The translations under genes and the position numbers were made by a program. This document shows, piece after piece, positions 1 through 12,350 of a stretch of DNA of 64,000 nucleotides. Below the pieces are notes generated by a model. It was given only the letters and a program-made list of their open reading frames with translations, searched no databases and was not told the DNA's origin. The stretch's first letter is position 1; each line of letters opens with the position of its first letter. Source of the stretch: Setaria digitata (Eukaryota > Nematoda > Chromadorea > Rhabditida > Setariidae); the NCBI GenBank assembly GCA_003640385.1, contig RCAB01000364.1:1-64000 (forward strand). The letters run 5' to 3'.

Positions 1-148
1 TGACAAGCTCATCTATGTGCAATGAGGAAGGTCCTTCTGATGCTGATGCTTCTTCCTTTATATATATTTCACTTTGCACGTTTGCATCGTTCATTGCACG
101 TACTAATAACTCTAATAATTGAATCTTTGTTAAATGTTTTATGCTTAT
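1..148 (-). CDS. Partial exon of an unidentified minus-strand gene at the window edge
   Basis: Read on the minus strand, one frame stays open from 148 to the window edge after an in-frame TAA at 149-151. The first part reads like an amphipathic helix (HLTKIQLLELLVRAMNDA). It is followed by an acidic, Ser/Ala-rich stretch (EEASASEGPSSLHIDEL) that continues out of the window. The codon and residue balance is unlike the AT-rich surroundings, which suggests coding sequence. A splice acceptor could lie at 144-146 (AATAAG) or 125-126 (ACAAAG). There is an in-frame ATG at about 94-96. I do not recognise the family. The gene would be divergent from the ADAR gene, with about 0.7 kb between them. It could be a chance frame, because only about 50 residues are visible. 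Confidence 0.45.
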   Translation of the reverse strand, partial: MSIKHLTKIQLLELLVRAMNDANVQSEIYIKEEASASEGPSSLHIDELV

Positions 149-867
149 TTATCACAGTAAGATGAATTGCACATGAAGAGAATGGAGTGGAAAAATGCTA
201 AGACAAGCATGACATATCGTAAACAGTTCATAAACAAATTGCATTAGCTTTCTAGATAATTTAGGATGAAGTACAAAGAATAAGAAAAAAAAAATGAAAA
301 CAAAAATAAAGCGAAATAATTTTAAAATTAAATTTACAAAATTTGTTTGAAAAGATAATGACTATGATGAGAGGTTAGAGATTGACTAGATTCAAAAGAT
401 TGGCAATTAGAAGGCAGTGGTAAGAAGATAGTTTGGTAGCCTAGGAGATGGCAGGAAAAGTGAGAGTTAACAAAATACTGTTATTTTTTACGGTAACGAG
501 AATGTGCAAGTGAATGTTGTAAATGTTAAATGTATCTCTAGAGATGCAAAGTAAAGAGAAACAGTCTAGGATGGGGGTTTGAGAAAATATTGAAATAACA
601 CGAATGATGTGATAGCAGAGATAAAGGTGAACAATACTTGTATTTGAATACAATTGTTGTTGCTATTGACAGAAGAGGATCGTAAAGTTTCATTTTAGGG
701 CTGTGTATTATTTAGCTTCTAGGGAAAATTTCTACCCATGAAGCGGGTGGGTAAGCATCATCATTTGGTGTTGTTGTATTTTATCGCTTGAATTTCTAAT
801 CCTGGTTTTTTTAGATTCAAAGAATCGACCAGTACAGATAATATGATAAGACGAGATAGTGATAGAA
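149..867. other. Intergenic spacer upstream of the ADAR gene
   Basis: No coding exon is supported here. A good acceptor (TTTTTTTAG, AG at 813-814) lies 53 bp before the ADAR start codon with no other exon visible upstream, so it is a candidate trans-splice site. The spacer would also hold promoters for the two divergent flanking genes. Confidence 0.4.
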
Positions 868-3800
868 ATGGAAATGAAATCAATAAAAATGGAAAAAGAT
901 GAGGAGATTAGTAATGCCGGTATAAATGGACGACAAAATTGGCAAAATAAAACGCTAACAATGAAGAGAAGACTAATACGTGAAAGGAATTTTCGAGGTA
1001 GTGAATATTTAAAAGGAAAGAAAGATGATAGTTTGGCTCTTGTCAGGTTAACTTTTTGCTTTTTTTCATTTCCATGTATCGTTGATGCATAGTAGGAGAT
1101 TGTTGTTGTAACTTCTGGTTTATGTCCATTAATTGGTGTACGAAAGGGAAGACAAGTGCTTAAAATAATTAGAAGATGATCCCAACAATGGGATTTTTTT
1201 AAGTTTGCGTTTAATTCATTTGGAGGAGGATTTTTATTTGAATGGTTTCAATGATATTTCTTCAAACTTCAGAATATGTATGTGCATAATGATGCAATGC
1301 AGTGTAAGGCTTGGTGAATAGTTGAAATTTCCTTTTGAGCCAATTAGAGATTATTTTAAGCAAATACCTAATTGTTAATTTCTATGGAATTTCAGCAAAG
1401 CAAAGAGGCTAATTGAGAGCAGTGGAAAGAATGCAGTAGCATTACTATTTGAATTTTGTCAACAGAAATATATTGCGGTGCCTGAAATAATTTACACATC
1501 TAATGGGTAACATATTTGTTACATATTTGTTTTGCTAGGAAGTAATTGAACTTTTCCAAAAAAAAGGAGAAAGAAACTTTAGTTCATATCATTTTCCATT
1601 TTTTCTTCTTAAATAGTTGTCCATACCATACACCAAGTACATTTTATTCTTATTTTATTTTTTTTTCTTTTTTTTTTATAGAGTGTTCATTCTAAGCGGA
1701 AGTTTACTTTTCCGAAGAATTACTTTTTCTATATAATTTAACTTAATTTTCTGTCTTTTTAATTAAAAACAACTTTTGAAGCTTTTTTTTCTGAAACTAA
1801 GACATTAAGGCATTAGGCAAATTGTTTAAGTGGTGTATTTTATTATGGTAGCAGTGATTATTTGATTATTTCAGAAGTATACGTCGTCCCACATTCCGAG
1901 CTCAAGCAAGATTTGGCACATTACATTTATCGTTTAGTGGCAATCATTGTAACACAAAACGAGAAGCAAAGGCTTCATGTTGTTTGATTGCGCTCGATTA
2001 CTTTTTACAAGTTAGTTTTTGGCTTTTGTTAATTTTTTTAAAAGTTTTTCTATTAAAATAGTTTCTCAGTGATTTTAATTCAGTGATTGTTTTGTATTTC
2101 CGGAAGATCATAGTGAAATTAAAAAGTTTGTCTATGAAAATATTTTAGATCTCCAAACTATTTGATAAGAATTAGCATCTTATATAATACGTGGTAAATT
2201 TGATTTTTCTGCCCTGTAATTATACCTTTCTTGCAACATTAGAATCTGAGACTTTTAATTTTGCTATGCAAGTCAGCAACTTTTTTTTTTTTAGAGAGAA
2301 TGCTTAATAATAAGCGAACCATCCACCTCATCCATCTCAGCGAGCACTTGTAATTATATCACTCAAATTTCTAATGACAACAGTTATACAATATTTGAAC
2401 GTTTTGCTGCAACTATTTTTTCGCATGTAGCAGCAAAATGTCATGCTTATAGCCATTCCGAGGAGAGCGATAAGGTCTCTTTCAGCATATATTCTTATAT
2501 TTTGGTGCCATTTTTTTAAAAATTAATTAGAAACTGGACATATTGGTTTTTAAAACCGAAGTTTAGATAAATCACGACTGAGACTTGAAAAATTTGTTCC
2601 CCTGTTGCTTCGAACAATTTCTAGTGTTTTCTTTGGTTCGTGCTTTTCCACCATTTATTGGTTTACTAATCCCAAACGAATTTCCCATTACAAATCAATG
2701 TTGAATGAAGTTTTAGTTCAGTTTTTTGAAGTTCTATGTTTATTATAGGTAAGAGCTGGCGTATTTATGGTTGATGCCTATTCCAAGCAGTGCTTTTTGA
2801 TTTCTTGGGCCACAGGTAGCAAGTGCATCGGAGGTAACTACCTTAACTTACACGGAGAAGTTGTAAACGATTGTCATGCGGAGATTCTTTCCAGGAGAGG
2901 TTTATTACGGTAAATTTTGCTATTGCATGCTTCAGAAAATTGGTTTAAATTGTTGCATTAAAATATAATTTCAATTAACTAATATTACAAGAAAATGAGG
3001 CTTATTAAAGTAAAGCTTTTAGGAGGGTTTAAATTAACTGATTTTGTTGAAGTATTACAATTAAAGGCTAAATAATTTGCTAACTGGATTACATCATCTG
3101 TAGTATCATCTGCTCAGTAAATTATATGGCGAACAAAATAATTCAATTACCAGTTAATTAGGACAACAATGCTCTGAAATATGCAGCTCATCCTTTTGGA
3201 ATGTGAAATTCACATATTACTTTTATTCTATTGCTTTGGGGTATTATGATTAGGAAGCTTGTTCATTTATTAATATCAGATTTTTGTTTATGATTAGGTT
3301 TTTATATCAACAAATAAAAGTGTTTAAACGGAACGAATCTGCTTCAATTTTTGTGAGCAAAAAAGGGAAACTTGCTGTTCGACCGAATTTATCGTTCCAC
3401 TTATTTATCAATACAGCACCTTGTGGCGACGGTCGAGTTTTTGCATTCTCATCTGAGGTTTGGATTTCTTCTGAAAAATTTCTTCATAGATACATTTAAA
3501 TTATATTTTTTTTTCTTTTTCCTTTTTTTTTATAGAAGATTATAGAAGTTGCGGAGAAATTGTCCAGGAAACGTTGGGAGGCAGTTGATTTTCGTTATGC
3601 TTTTTATTGGAAGAGTTGGACTTACTTATGTCATATATTTCATATTGGGTTTTCTAATTTTCATCCATTTTTTCAGGCGGATGGTCGAACTGGTTCATTC
3701 CATTATCCAAAATATGGAAAAAATATGGGATTATGCCGCTCTAAAATTGAAATGGGCAAGTTTTCCATACTAAAGCTTGATAGGAAGATTAAAATAAGCA

Positions 3801-5083
3801 AGTGCAAGTGGAATAAAAGTGTTAATAAGACGTCAGAAATTTTCGGATGCAGACAGAAATGCAATGAATACTGAATAAATTCTTAGCTGAATAGGTGAAG
3901 GAACAGTTTTGGTGCCCGACATTGTTCAAACATATGATGGGATTCAAGGTGCAGAAAGACTGCGGACAATGTCATGTAGCGACAAAATTCTAAAATGGAA
4001 TATTTTAGGTTTACAGGTAGTGAATTTATTAAATTGCTTGCTTTCATTTGTGCTCTTTAGTCTTGCTTTTCCTTGTACAAGTTTCTTCCGGTCTTTCCGT
4101 TAAATATGCAGTTCACTGTTTGTCACAATAAAAGGTTGCAGAGCAAGACTGTAACAGGTTTAATCATAGAAAATTTTTGAATTTCGAATCTTTTAATGTC
4201 TATGAAAAAGTAGCACACTTTGACGAATTAAAGATTTTACAGACTTATTTTTCTGACCAGTCGCTTTTTCAGGGTTGTCTTTTATCGTCATTGATGCAAC
4301 CAATATATTTCTCGTCAATTTCAATCGAACATCTGTTCCATTTTGCTCATCTTTCACGCTCACTGTGCTGTCGCTTGGGTGCCTATGTTGTTCCAGAACC
4401 CTTCTTACTTCATCATCCACATTTGGCTACTTGCTACAAGGTTTCCCGCTTCTGTATTATTATTTTCAGAAGAAAAACCACTGAAGTAATTTTTAGGTAT
4501 TTCTTCTTAATATATGCTTGATTGTTTTAGATTACATGTTGAGTTTCAAATGGATTGTAATTGGTCATGAAGGTTATGTTGTGTAATTTACAAATTCTGG
4601 GTTTATTTTTGTTTTAGACAATGTCGCGTCGTAACAGTACTAAGACTTCGTTGCTAGCTGCTAACTGGAATATATCGGATGGAACAGTGGAGATTATTAA
4701 TGCACAAACAGGGCAGATCCAAGATACATGGTATTTATTTGCCTTGTTCTCGATTATATAATTTATCTTCATCACTTATGCTTGGAACGGGTTATTAAAC
4801 TTAACAGTCGCATTTACCAGTTATCTTTTTATATTTTAGCAAACCGTCTCGATTATGTAAACGAAACATGTTCCGATCTTACCGTTCAGTACTCAAATTA
4901 TTATCCAGTGAAGAGAATAAGGGTGTCATTCCTATGCTTTCGAGTTCATACTTGGAAGTGAAGAATGCTTGCAAGGATTATATAGTAGCTCGTGATCATT
5001 TCTTTCAAGCACTAATAGATAATGGTGCCGGAAAATGGTTGAAGAAGCCTATAGAAGAAAAAATGTTCTATGTTACAGAATAA
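868..5083 (+). CDS. adr-2: RNA-specific adenosine deaminase (ADAR), ADR-2-like
   Basis: Double-stranded RNA adenosine-to-inosine editing enzyme. Exons: 868-1046, 1396-1506, 1875-2010, 2295-2474, 2749-2909, 3298-3457, 3677-3755, 3895-4016, 4273-4440, 4618-4730, 4840-5083; all junctions are in phase and give 550 aa. One double-stranded RNA-binding domain (about residues 64-142) is split over exons 2-3; its end carries the [16 protein letters not shown] signature. The deaminase domain has the zinc and catalytic residues: His245 and Glu247 in [10 protein letters not shown], Cys298 in APCGDGR and Cys363 in TMSCSDK. The catalytic Glu is present, unlike the inactive C. elegans ADR-1, so ADR-2 is the better match; the single RNA-binding domain also fits ADR-2. 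The intron after exon 7 must be GC-AG (donor GCAAGT at 3756) to rejoin KIEMG to EGTV. The start is the first ATG after an in-frame stop at 847-849. The 3' end converges on the T-box gene. Confidence 0.95.
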
Positions 5084-5187
5084 TTGCCATTCTTTTTTTT
5101 TTTTTTTTTGAAAAATTTGTTCTCGCATTGTAGACTTTACATTATATTGTTTTCATGAATACCTTCATTATGAAGTGATAAAAAACT
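5084..5187. other. Very short convergent 3' gap between the ADAR and T-box genes
   Basis: Only 104 bp separate the two stop codons, and they include a 17-T run. The only good poly-A signal for the minus gene (AATAAA, complement of 5191-5196) lies at its stop codon. The best plus-strand candidate (ATTAAA, 5194-5199) lies inside the T-box coding end. Mature transcripts may therefore overlap. Confidence 0.5.
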
Positions 5188-8100
5188 TTATTTATTAAAA
5201 GGATTAGCAGCACGAAAGTGCGAAGCAAGAAGTGTTGTATAAAATGGGAATAACGGATTGATAAGGAATGGAAATGCTTCATTCATTTCACATTCGCGAA
5301 ATCCTTTTGCAAATGGATTGCTCTCAATTTTGAGTTCTGTTATCTGAAAAACAAAAGAAAAAAGTTTTAGAGTTTTCAATTGAAACACCACAAATTCGAT
5401 TCACTCACTTCTTTGGCACCCGTACAAGAAGTTTTTCCACTTCTCACATACATTCATTTGTGCCAGCAATCACATGAAATTTTAATTTTAATTGCATTTT
5501 TGTTATTTCTCCCATCATTTTACCTGTAACCTGCTAATATCTATTAACAATTACGTAATATCCAGTACAAAAATACCTCGATCTTGATTTAATATAAAAA
5601 ACAAGTGTTGATGGAAATTTTGAAAAAAAAAAAAAAAAATTTCCAGAAAAAGTTGTTATCTCTTTTTTCTTTAATTTTTTACCCGATGATTTTGATATGC
5701 AGTAACAGCCATGAATGATGTATTAGGAAATGAAAATGTTCGACACTGACGTCCATTTCCATCAGCATGTACTACAACATGTATATTTGGTTGATAGCGA
5801 TGCATCGAATTTACAATTATCTGTAACTTTGTATAAATCTATCAATTTATCATACATAGCAATGTAATGAAATTAGCCTGAAAGAGAACTAAGCCTAAGC
5901 AAATTAATTATTAGATGAAGTAATTTAAAATTGAATTTTTTTTTAAGTAAAATACGACAAATAAGAATATTATTATCATATCAGTGGGAAATTGATGATT
6001 CCGTTTTGAAGTTTTCAAAAAGATTACCCACCATATAATTAAAATTTCGAGCACTAAAATCATTTATTTACTTTTTTTTTTTTTTTGAAATGAAGCTTTA
6101 GTTAATAGTAGCCAATGTTAATTTAACATTTGCTCTAAGCTAGATTGCAGAATTTCGGTAAGAATAGACTACCAATTCTCAAATTTTTGGTTTCCACCTT
6201 TTTTTTTTTTTTTAGAGTGGCATCCATGGCTCAATATTTTCATTTGCATAAGAATTGATTCAAAAGTAAGAAATTAACTCTTGTAAAATTTGGACTGAAA
6301 AATGAATTTCAAATTTATCATTCAAATAGATACAATTTTAGCTTTTTCATTTATTATTTTGCCTTCAAATTTTTGCAAAAACATTAATTAAAAAAAAAGA
6401 AACGAACAAAAAGCAAATCAAATTCACCAGTAGCTAGCTTATTTTGACGATGAATAATAATTGAAAGTTAATTAATAAAACATACATGCCCATTCTGATC
6501 TAGCTGATTGTTGGTTAGTTTAATTTTATCAAAAGATACGGTTTGGCGCATCCAATGCTCACCAGTAGCTGGCGATTCACTGTGTACGTGAACTCGACAT
6601 GGTAATTCCGCTTCTCCTACATGTAAACTGATAATAATCCGATCAGTATCACTTCATGCAATCGATAACAGTTCAATCGATACCATTTAATATAATTAAT
6701 TACAATATGAATAATAATAATAATAATCCGACCAGTATCACTTCACGCAATCGATATAATTTGACATAATTAATGGCAATATAAATAATAATAACCGTCG
6801 TTAACATTCAATATAATTAACCACGGTATAAAAAAATATGCTATGTAGTAACTTGTAAAATGTTCAAAAATATAATTTAGTACTTTGATTTGATGATAAA
6901 TTTAAATAATTAATCGTTTGTAAAAAAAAAAAAAAAAAAATATCATCATTACATTGCTGCTATTCATAAGAAATGATAATATTTTATTGTTATCAGCTAG
7001 ATCACTTATATTTTCGATATTCATAAGGAATGATAATATTTTATTGCTATCAGCTATATTACTATTATTCTGTACAACTGATGCAATTTATGATCAATAA
7101 TATTATTTCATACAAGTGATTAATTTTTTGAATTTATTAACAAAATGTAAAATCAGCAAAACACCAAATATGTCCTTTCAAAAACATCTTATAAACTCTT
7201 AAATGGTATTCCATTAGCAGTAGTTGAAATAATTAATTTACAAGATTTTATTTGTAATAAATAATTTAAAAACACATACAAAAATGAATGTAGTAGAAGG
7301 AAAGTGATGAATAATTAAATTATTATCACTTTATATAATTGGTGTTAGTACAATTTTTATCACTTTAAGCAACTAATTTCTATAAATAATTGAAAATACT
7401 TAATTACCTGGTCCAGCAACGATCCATTTTGATTGATGAAAAGCGTAACGATATCTTTTGTTATCAATACACGTCAAATCAACCATTAATGAGTAGCGTA
7501 CGGACGGTTCGAGACCGGATACAGCTACTTGTAACGTTGGAAACATTCGTCTACAATTTCATTTTATAAAAAATGAAACAAAAAAAGAGAGAGTAATTCA
7601 ATTAAGTAAAATAAATTAAAGTTCGATGAATTTTCAAGAAAAAAACTATTTTTTAGTAAAAGAAAAGAAAAATTATAATTTGTCAGTATTTTTTTAAAAT
7701 CATTCATCATCTGTTCATTAAAATTTCTGTTAGATGGAATGAGGCAAAAGTTTCTTTCATTTAAAACTATGAATATTTTATTTATTAAAAAAAATAAAAA
7801 AGAAAAAATTTTGAAAATTTTTCAAATTTAATTTCATATAAAATTTACATCCTCTTTTCATTAACAGCCCTTATTATTATTCATTACTTTTGCGTCAATT
7901 TTATACTTATATTTTTGTTTTGTTATTAAATTTACAAAAACTTTTCCACCTCAAAAGTAGAAATGAATAATTTGAAATAAAAAAAAAGTAAATGTAATAT
8001 TGAATTATTAGCTATGGCTAACTGATTAAGATTAGCATATACCATATGTAGCAAAACATCAGTAAAGGTTTATTGTTAGACGTGAAAGTAACACGTAAGT

Positions 8101-9902
8101 GCAAAGCGATTAATAGAATAATTTTACGGGAAAAAAAAAACGTGGACAAAACACGTTTAGGTTAAACAACATATAAAACTATTAATAAAATTTCTAGAAA
8201 AAAGTTGCAAACGCACATGCGTAAAAAATGAAATAATCAAATGAAGTTAGGTAAAATACTTTGTTTATTTTTCCACAAACAATAATTTATTTATTTCCTC
8301 AGTAAAATTACGAATCTTTTTTATGCTTATTTATTTTGCTAATTGATGAGAAGAGAAATTATTTGCATGATTATTTTCAGTTTTTTATTTCATATTTATT
8401 CGCAAATGAATTATTAAGTAAAAAAAAAAAAAACATCCTTCCTAGATATTTGACTAAAAAATTCTCTTTAATTTGTTCATTTTTGCTAAAAATTATTTAT
8501 CCATTCCTTTAAGAGAATAAGAAATGAGACACAACACCATCTGATTTTGTTCCTTTAAAATTAATCTTTTAATGTACTTGCTAAATTTCTTTTTTTTTTT
8601 TTTGTTAATATTTACCAAAAAATTTATATTGCATTGCATTGGTAATCTTACACGATAACTAGCTACTAAAACAAAATAATTAATTAATGATAGTAATAGT
8701 AGCAGTAATAAGTAGTAAAAGGAAAGAAAGCAATATTAATCAGTGGTTAGCTTTTCTGATAAAATATATTTGAGAAATTTAAATTATTTGGATGTGTAAT
8801 TAAATAAATAATTACCGTTCATTTTTTTTATCAGCATCAATATAAGTAATTATCAAAAGTAAGTGTGGTTTATATTTCCAGTTGTATGAAGTAATTAAAT
8901 AAAAGAAAATCAACAGTAAAGCTCTCTTTAATATTACGAGAAAAAAGGACTTCATTGTTCAGTAAATTTGAGCAATAAAACTAAAATTAAAATTCGACAA
9001 AATTAAACTTGAATTTGTGCTAAAACAGAATTCATAGATTTGCTTTAATAATACGATTTTTTGATGATTATTTTAATTAATTGAATGAAAGGCAAGGAAG
9101 GTGATTTTTTTGTTTAGTCCTATTAAAGATAAGAAATGAATTTTATGATTTTCTGCCGATTAATCAAATTAATTTAACAAAATTCAAATAATTTAAATAC
9201 AGATGAGAAAAAAAAAACCTAGATAAATACTGTAGTATTGCAATTTTTAGAAAACATAATTATTCAGGAAAAAAGACCAAATTTTATTCAATCCTATTAT
9301 AAGTGAAAAAATAAATTTATTACTACAGTAAGATTGAAACTTAAAAAAGTCAAAATCAGATCAAGTGAAAACAGTACAAAACAATACCGCTACTATAATT
9401 ATAATTATGATAATGCCGGAAGAATACTCGCAACAATTACGATAATCACATAGCAACAATTACCTATAATAATTACCATAAATCTTAAAAAAAAAAAAAA
9501 AGTGATTACTTACCGTCCTGTTTTTGTAACAATCATTTCAGTACCATATGCATGAAATTTATTCCATAATGGCGAACCTTCCAAACGCATCGATACATTA
9601 CGCAGTGCTGGATGATAATCTTTTAACATAATTGGTGATTTATTTGTAATTAGATCATGATGATAATTATTATCGATATTATTCAATTTGTTATCACCAT
9701 TAGTATCAACGTTATTAAGCAATGTCTTCGTAATTACCGGAAATCTTCTCCGGTTATCCGTTATTTTCCGACTTTTATCAGGATAATTATTATAAATTTC
9801 CGCTTCAATATGATCCTTATTTTTGCTATTATCATTATTATTATGATTATCAGTTACAGTATCACCAATTAAATACGCAATGCTGAAAGGTTTCACAGAC
9901 AT
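5188..9902 (-). CDS. T-box transcription factor with eh1-like repressor motif
   Basis: Sequence-specific DNA-binding regulator. Exons in order of transcription: 9902-9514, 7550-7408, 6616-6486, 5820-5683, 5343-5188; phases agree and give 318 aa. The N-terminus reads [21 protein letters not shown] matches the Groucho-binding eh1 pattern found in several T-box repressors. Residues about 20-95 are Asn/Asp-rich, encoded by ATT/ATC repeats. The T-box follows ([82 protein letters not shown]). Only about 30 residues follow the T-box. From memory, the motifs sit nearest the Tbx1/10 group (QNHRIT, FREC), with Tbx20/15 as alternatives; orthology is not settled. A possible trans-splice acceptor (TCATCAAG) lies 8 bp before the ATG. 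Its AATAAA overlaps the stop codon. Confidence 0.95.
6631..6755. repeat. Imperfect tandem repeat, about 89-bp period
   Basis: Inside T-box intron 2. ATAATAATCCGATCAGTATC at 6631 recurs at about 6720 with only C/T changes, followed by CACTTCATGCAATCGATA in copy 1 and CACTTCACGCAATCGATA in copy 2. A third, decayed unit may follow up to about 6830. Confidence 0.7.
6961..7065. repeat. Imperfect tandem repeat, 57-bp period
   Basis: Inside T-box intron 2. TATTCATAAG(A/G)AATGATAA begins at 6961 and again at 7018, and continues through the TTTTATTG(T/C)TATCAGCTA segment in both copies. Confidence 0.75.
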
Positions 9903-11542
9903 ATTGACGCCTTGATGAGAGAAAGTTTCACATCACACCAAGAAGGAAGCAAATCGTTAGCTGATATGGTGATGCCAAATGTTGCCAGCAATAATGATTG
10001 CACTGATAAGTAGCGGTAGTGATGATACCAGTAGTGATTAGTAGTAATGATATCAGTGATGATAGTAATGGTAGTAGTAGTGATGCTACTACCGATGGTG
10101 CTAATGATATTGTTGGAAAATTGGGGCGTTTGTTGTGAAATATACTGAAGAGTATAGAAAGAATGGGATATAAAATTTTTGGAAGAAGAATAAGGGGAGA
10201 AGAAGAAAGATAGAGAAGGTGGAATTTTTGAGTATTTAAAAAAAAAAAAAAAAAAAAAAATGATAATGATAGTGATGACGATGATGATGATGCTAATAGT
10301 GACGGTTGAGGAAAATGATAATGATAGAGATAGTTATAGTAGTAGTTTGTAAATGCCTAAACATTTAACATGTATAGTTATCAAAACACGTGGTGGAAAT
10401 GAAATGTATAAATGACTTATGCTATCATTGCCATCTGGCAATAATATTACAGTAGTATTAATGAATATAGCTTTCACATATGATCTTTTACAATATACCG
10501 TACGATTGATAGATGTCAAAATGCATTCTGTCGATCTCATCAATCAAATAGTGATAATGATGATAATGATAATAATGATGGTGATGGTGATGAGGAGAAG
10601 GAAGAAGAGAGGGAGAAAAAGAGAAAGCAGTGATGTTGATGATAATGATGGTGATGATTAGAATAATATATTAATTAAATTTCTTTAATCTATATATAGT
10701 AGTTCATTGTTCTTTTTTTGTTAAAAAAAAAAAAAAAAAATTATTCATTTTTATTTAAGCATTTTATTGATGATTTCAAGTAAAATTATTTTAAAATGAA
10801 AAAACAAATTAAATAATTAACTGTTGATTTCATTGGCGGAATCAAAACTATTCGATTGAATGAAAAAAAAAAAAAAAAAAAAAAAAAACAATTCGGAGGT
10901 ATCTTTGCATAACTCTGATTCGAAAAAGCTGCGAAAATATGTCGAATTATTTGTCACTTTCAAAACTTAATGAGTGTATTTGTGTAGCATGATTATAAAT
11001 AAACTGATAATTGATAATAACTGATATGATTGGATCTACAGAATTTAACTTATTTCAATAAATTCTATTAAATGTTACATTTTATTGCAACAGGTATTAT
11101 TGTCATTTTTCACTTTCTTTTTTTTTTTTTAATTCAAGTTATTCAAAACTTTTCAATCGTTTATAATATATTGTGGATAAATTGGATAACTTCTTTTTTT
11201 TTGCACCAATACTTCTATTATAGTTAAATAACTGTAAAATTATCATATTACACAAAAAAAAAAAGAAAAAAAAAACTGCTCTTTTAAATGATAACTATCA
11301 TTTCCTATGAACTAAGAATAGAAATTTTCCAAATTTGACATATAAAATCTTTCAAATTATCACAAACTTTCATTAATTAACGTGAGAAATTTTGCGCCTC
11401 ATTCCAACTCTAAATTTAAGTTATTATCCGAATCACATATGATATTTGCATCCCACGATTTACTCTGTTCTATTTTCTAACCACAATTAATTATGAAGCT
11501 TTAATTTTATGGATGCCTAAAAATTTAATTGCAGTACCAAAA

Positions 11543-11587
<45 letters not shown>

Positions 11588-12350
11588 AAAAAAAAGTTGA
11601 CCTATGCTTTTACGTGCTTACTAAAACTTCAAAATTTCTTAACAAGTAAATTTTATTTCTATAATCTGATGTGTATGTGCATAGCGATGAGGAAAATTAA
11701 TTTTTTTACAATCAAAATTTTAAATGAATATTATTGCATTGGATAAATTTAATAATAATCCCTCAGTTCACTTTACTTTTTCTTTTTTTTTTTTTTTTTT
11801 CCTCACTCTTCTACATATTAATTTTGCTAAAATATTTTGTAAACGGTCGTTTTCCTCTACTTTTTTTTTTTTCTTTTAGCTTTCATTTAACAGAATAGCA
11901 CTTCATGATGGATTAATAGCCCACTTTGCGATTAACCACAGGGGATGATGATGTTTTGGAAACATCTGGCAACATACTGACAGTTTCAGGGAATCTATCC
12001 ATTTTCTGTATTTCGAAATGTTTTCAAGATGTTCCGAATTGATGAGAATTTATGAGTCGGAAAAGTTTACAGCTTCTTTCCAATTGCTTTATCGTAAAAT
12101 ATTTTTAACGATTTTTGATTGGTTATCAATAAATCCTAATGTTTTATCTATTTCTTATTTCTCGCTTGCACTGACAAAAGATCATCTGAAATGTATTTTA
12201 TCGTACTAAAAATTAACTATTATTGTTAGCAACAATGGACAATAATAACAAAAGCAAAACAAGAACAAATAACAACAAATAACAAGACGAGGTAAGGGTA
12301 TATTTATACAGTGGCAGATACCTAATAACGGTATATGAATGGTATTATCA
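9903..12350. other. Microsatellite-rich spacer (T-box promoter region)
   Basis: No exon is supported. It holds a degenerate GAT/AGT minisatellite (about 9950-10120), GATGATGAT clusters near 10260-10310 and 10545-10660, and A-runs at about 10238-10260 and 10862-10888. The short open frames are products of these repeats. It must contain the promoter of the T-box gene and the 3' end of pwp2. Confidence 0.6.
11546..11583. repeat. (GA)n microsatellite, about 18 units
   Basis: An uninterrupted GA/AG run. It creates an artificial open frame rich in Arg-Glu that should not be called a gene. Confidence 0.95.

Noticed and set aside
10334..10661. Opposing open frames upstream of the T-box gene
   Set aside because: The plus frame ends in GATGAT repeats and the minus frame has no acceptor, donor or recognisable motif linking it to a gene.
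11513..11746. Open frame rich in Arg-Glu
   Set aside because: Produced by the (GA)n microsatellite; the rest is low-complexity translation with no splice or homology support.
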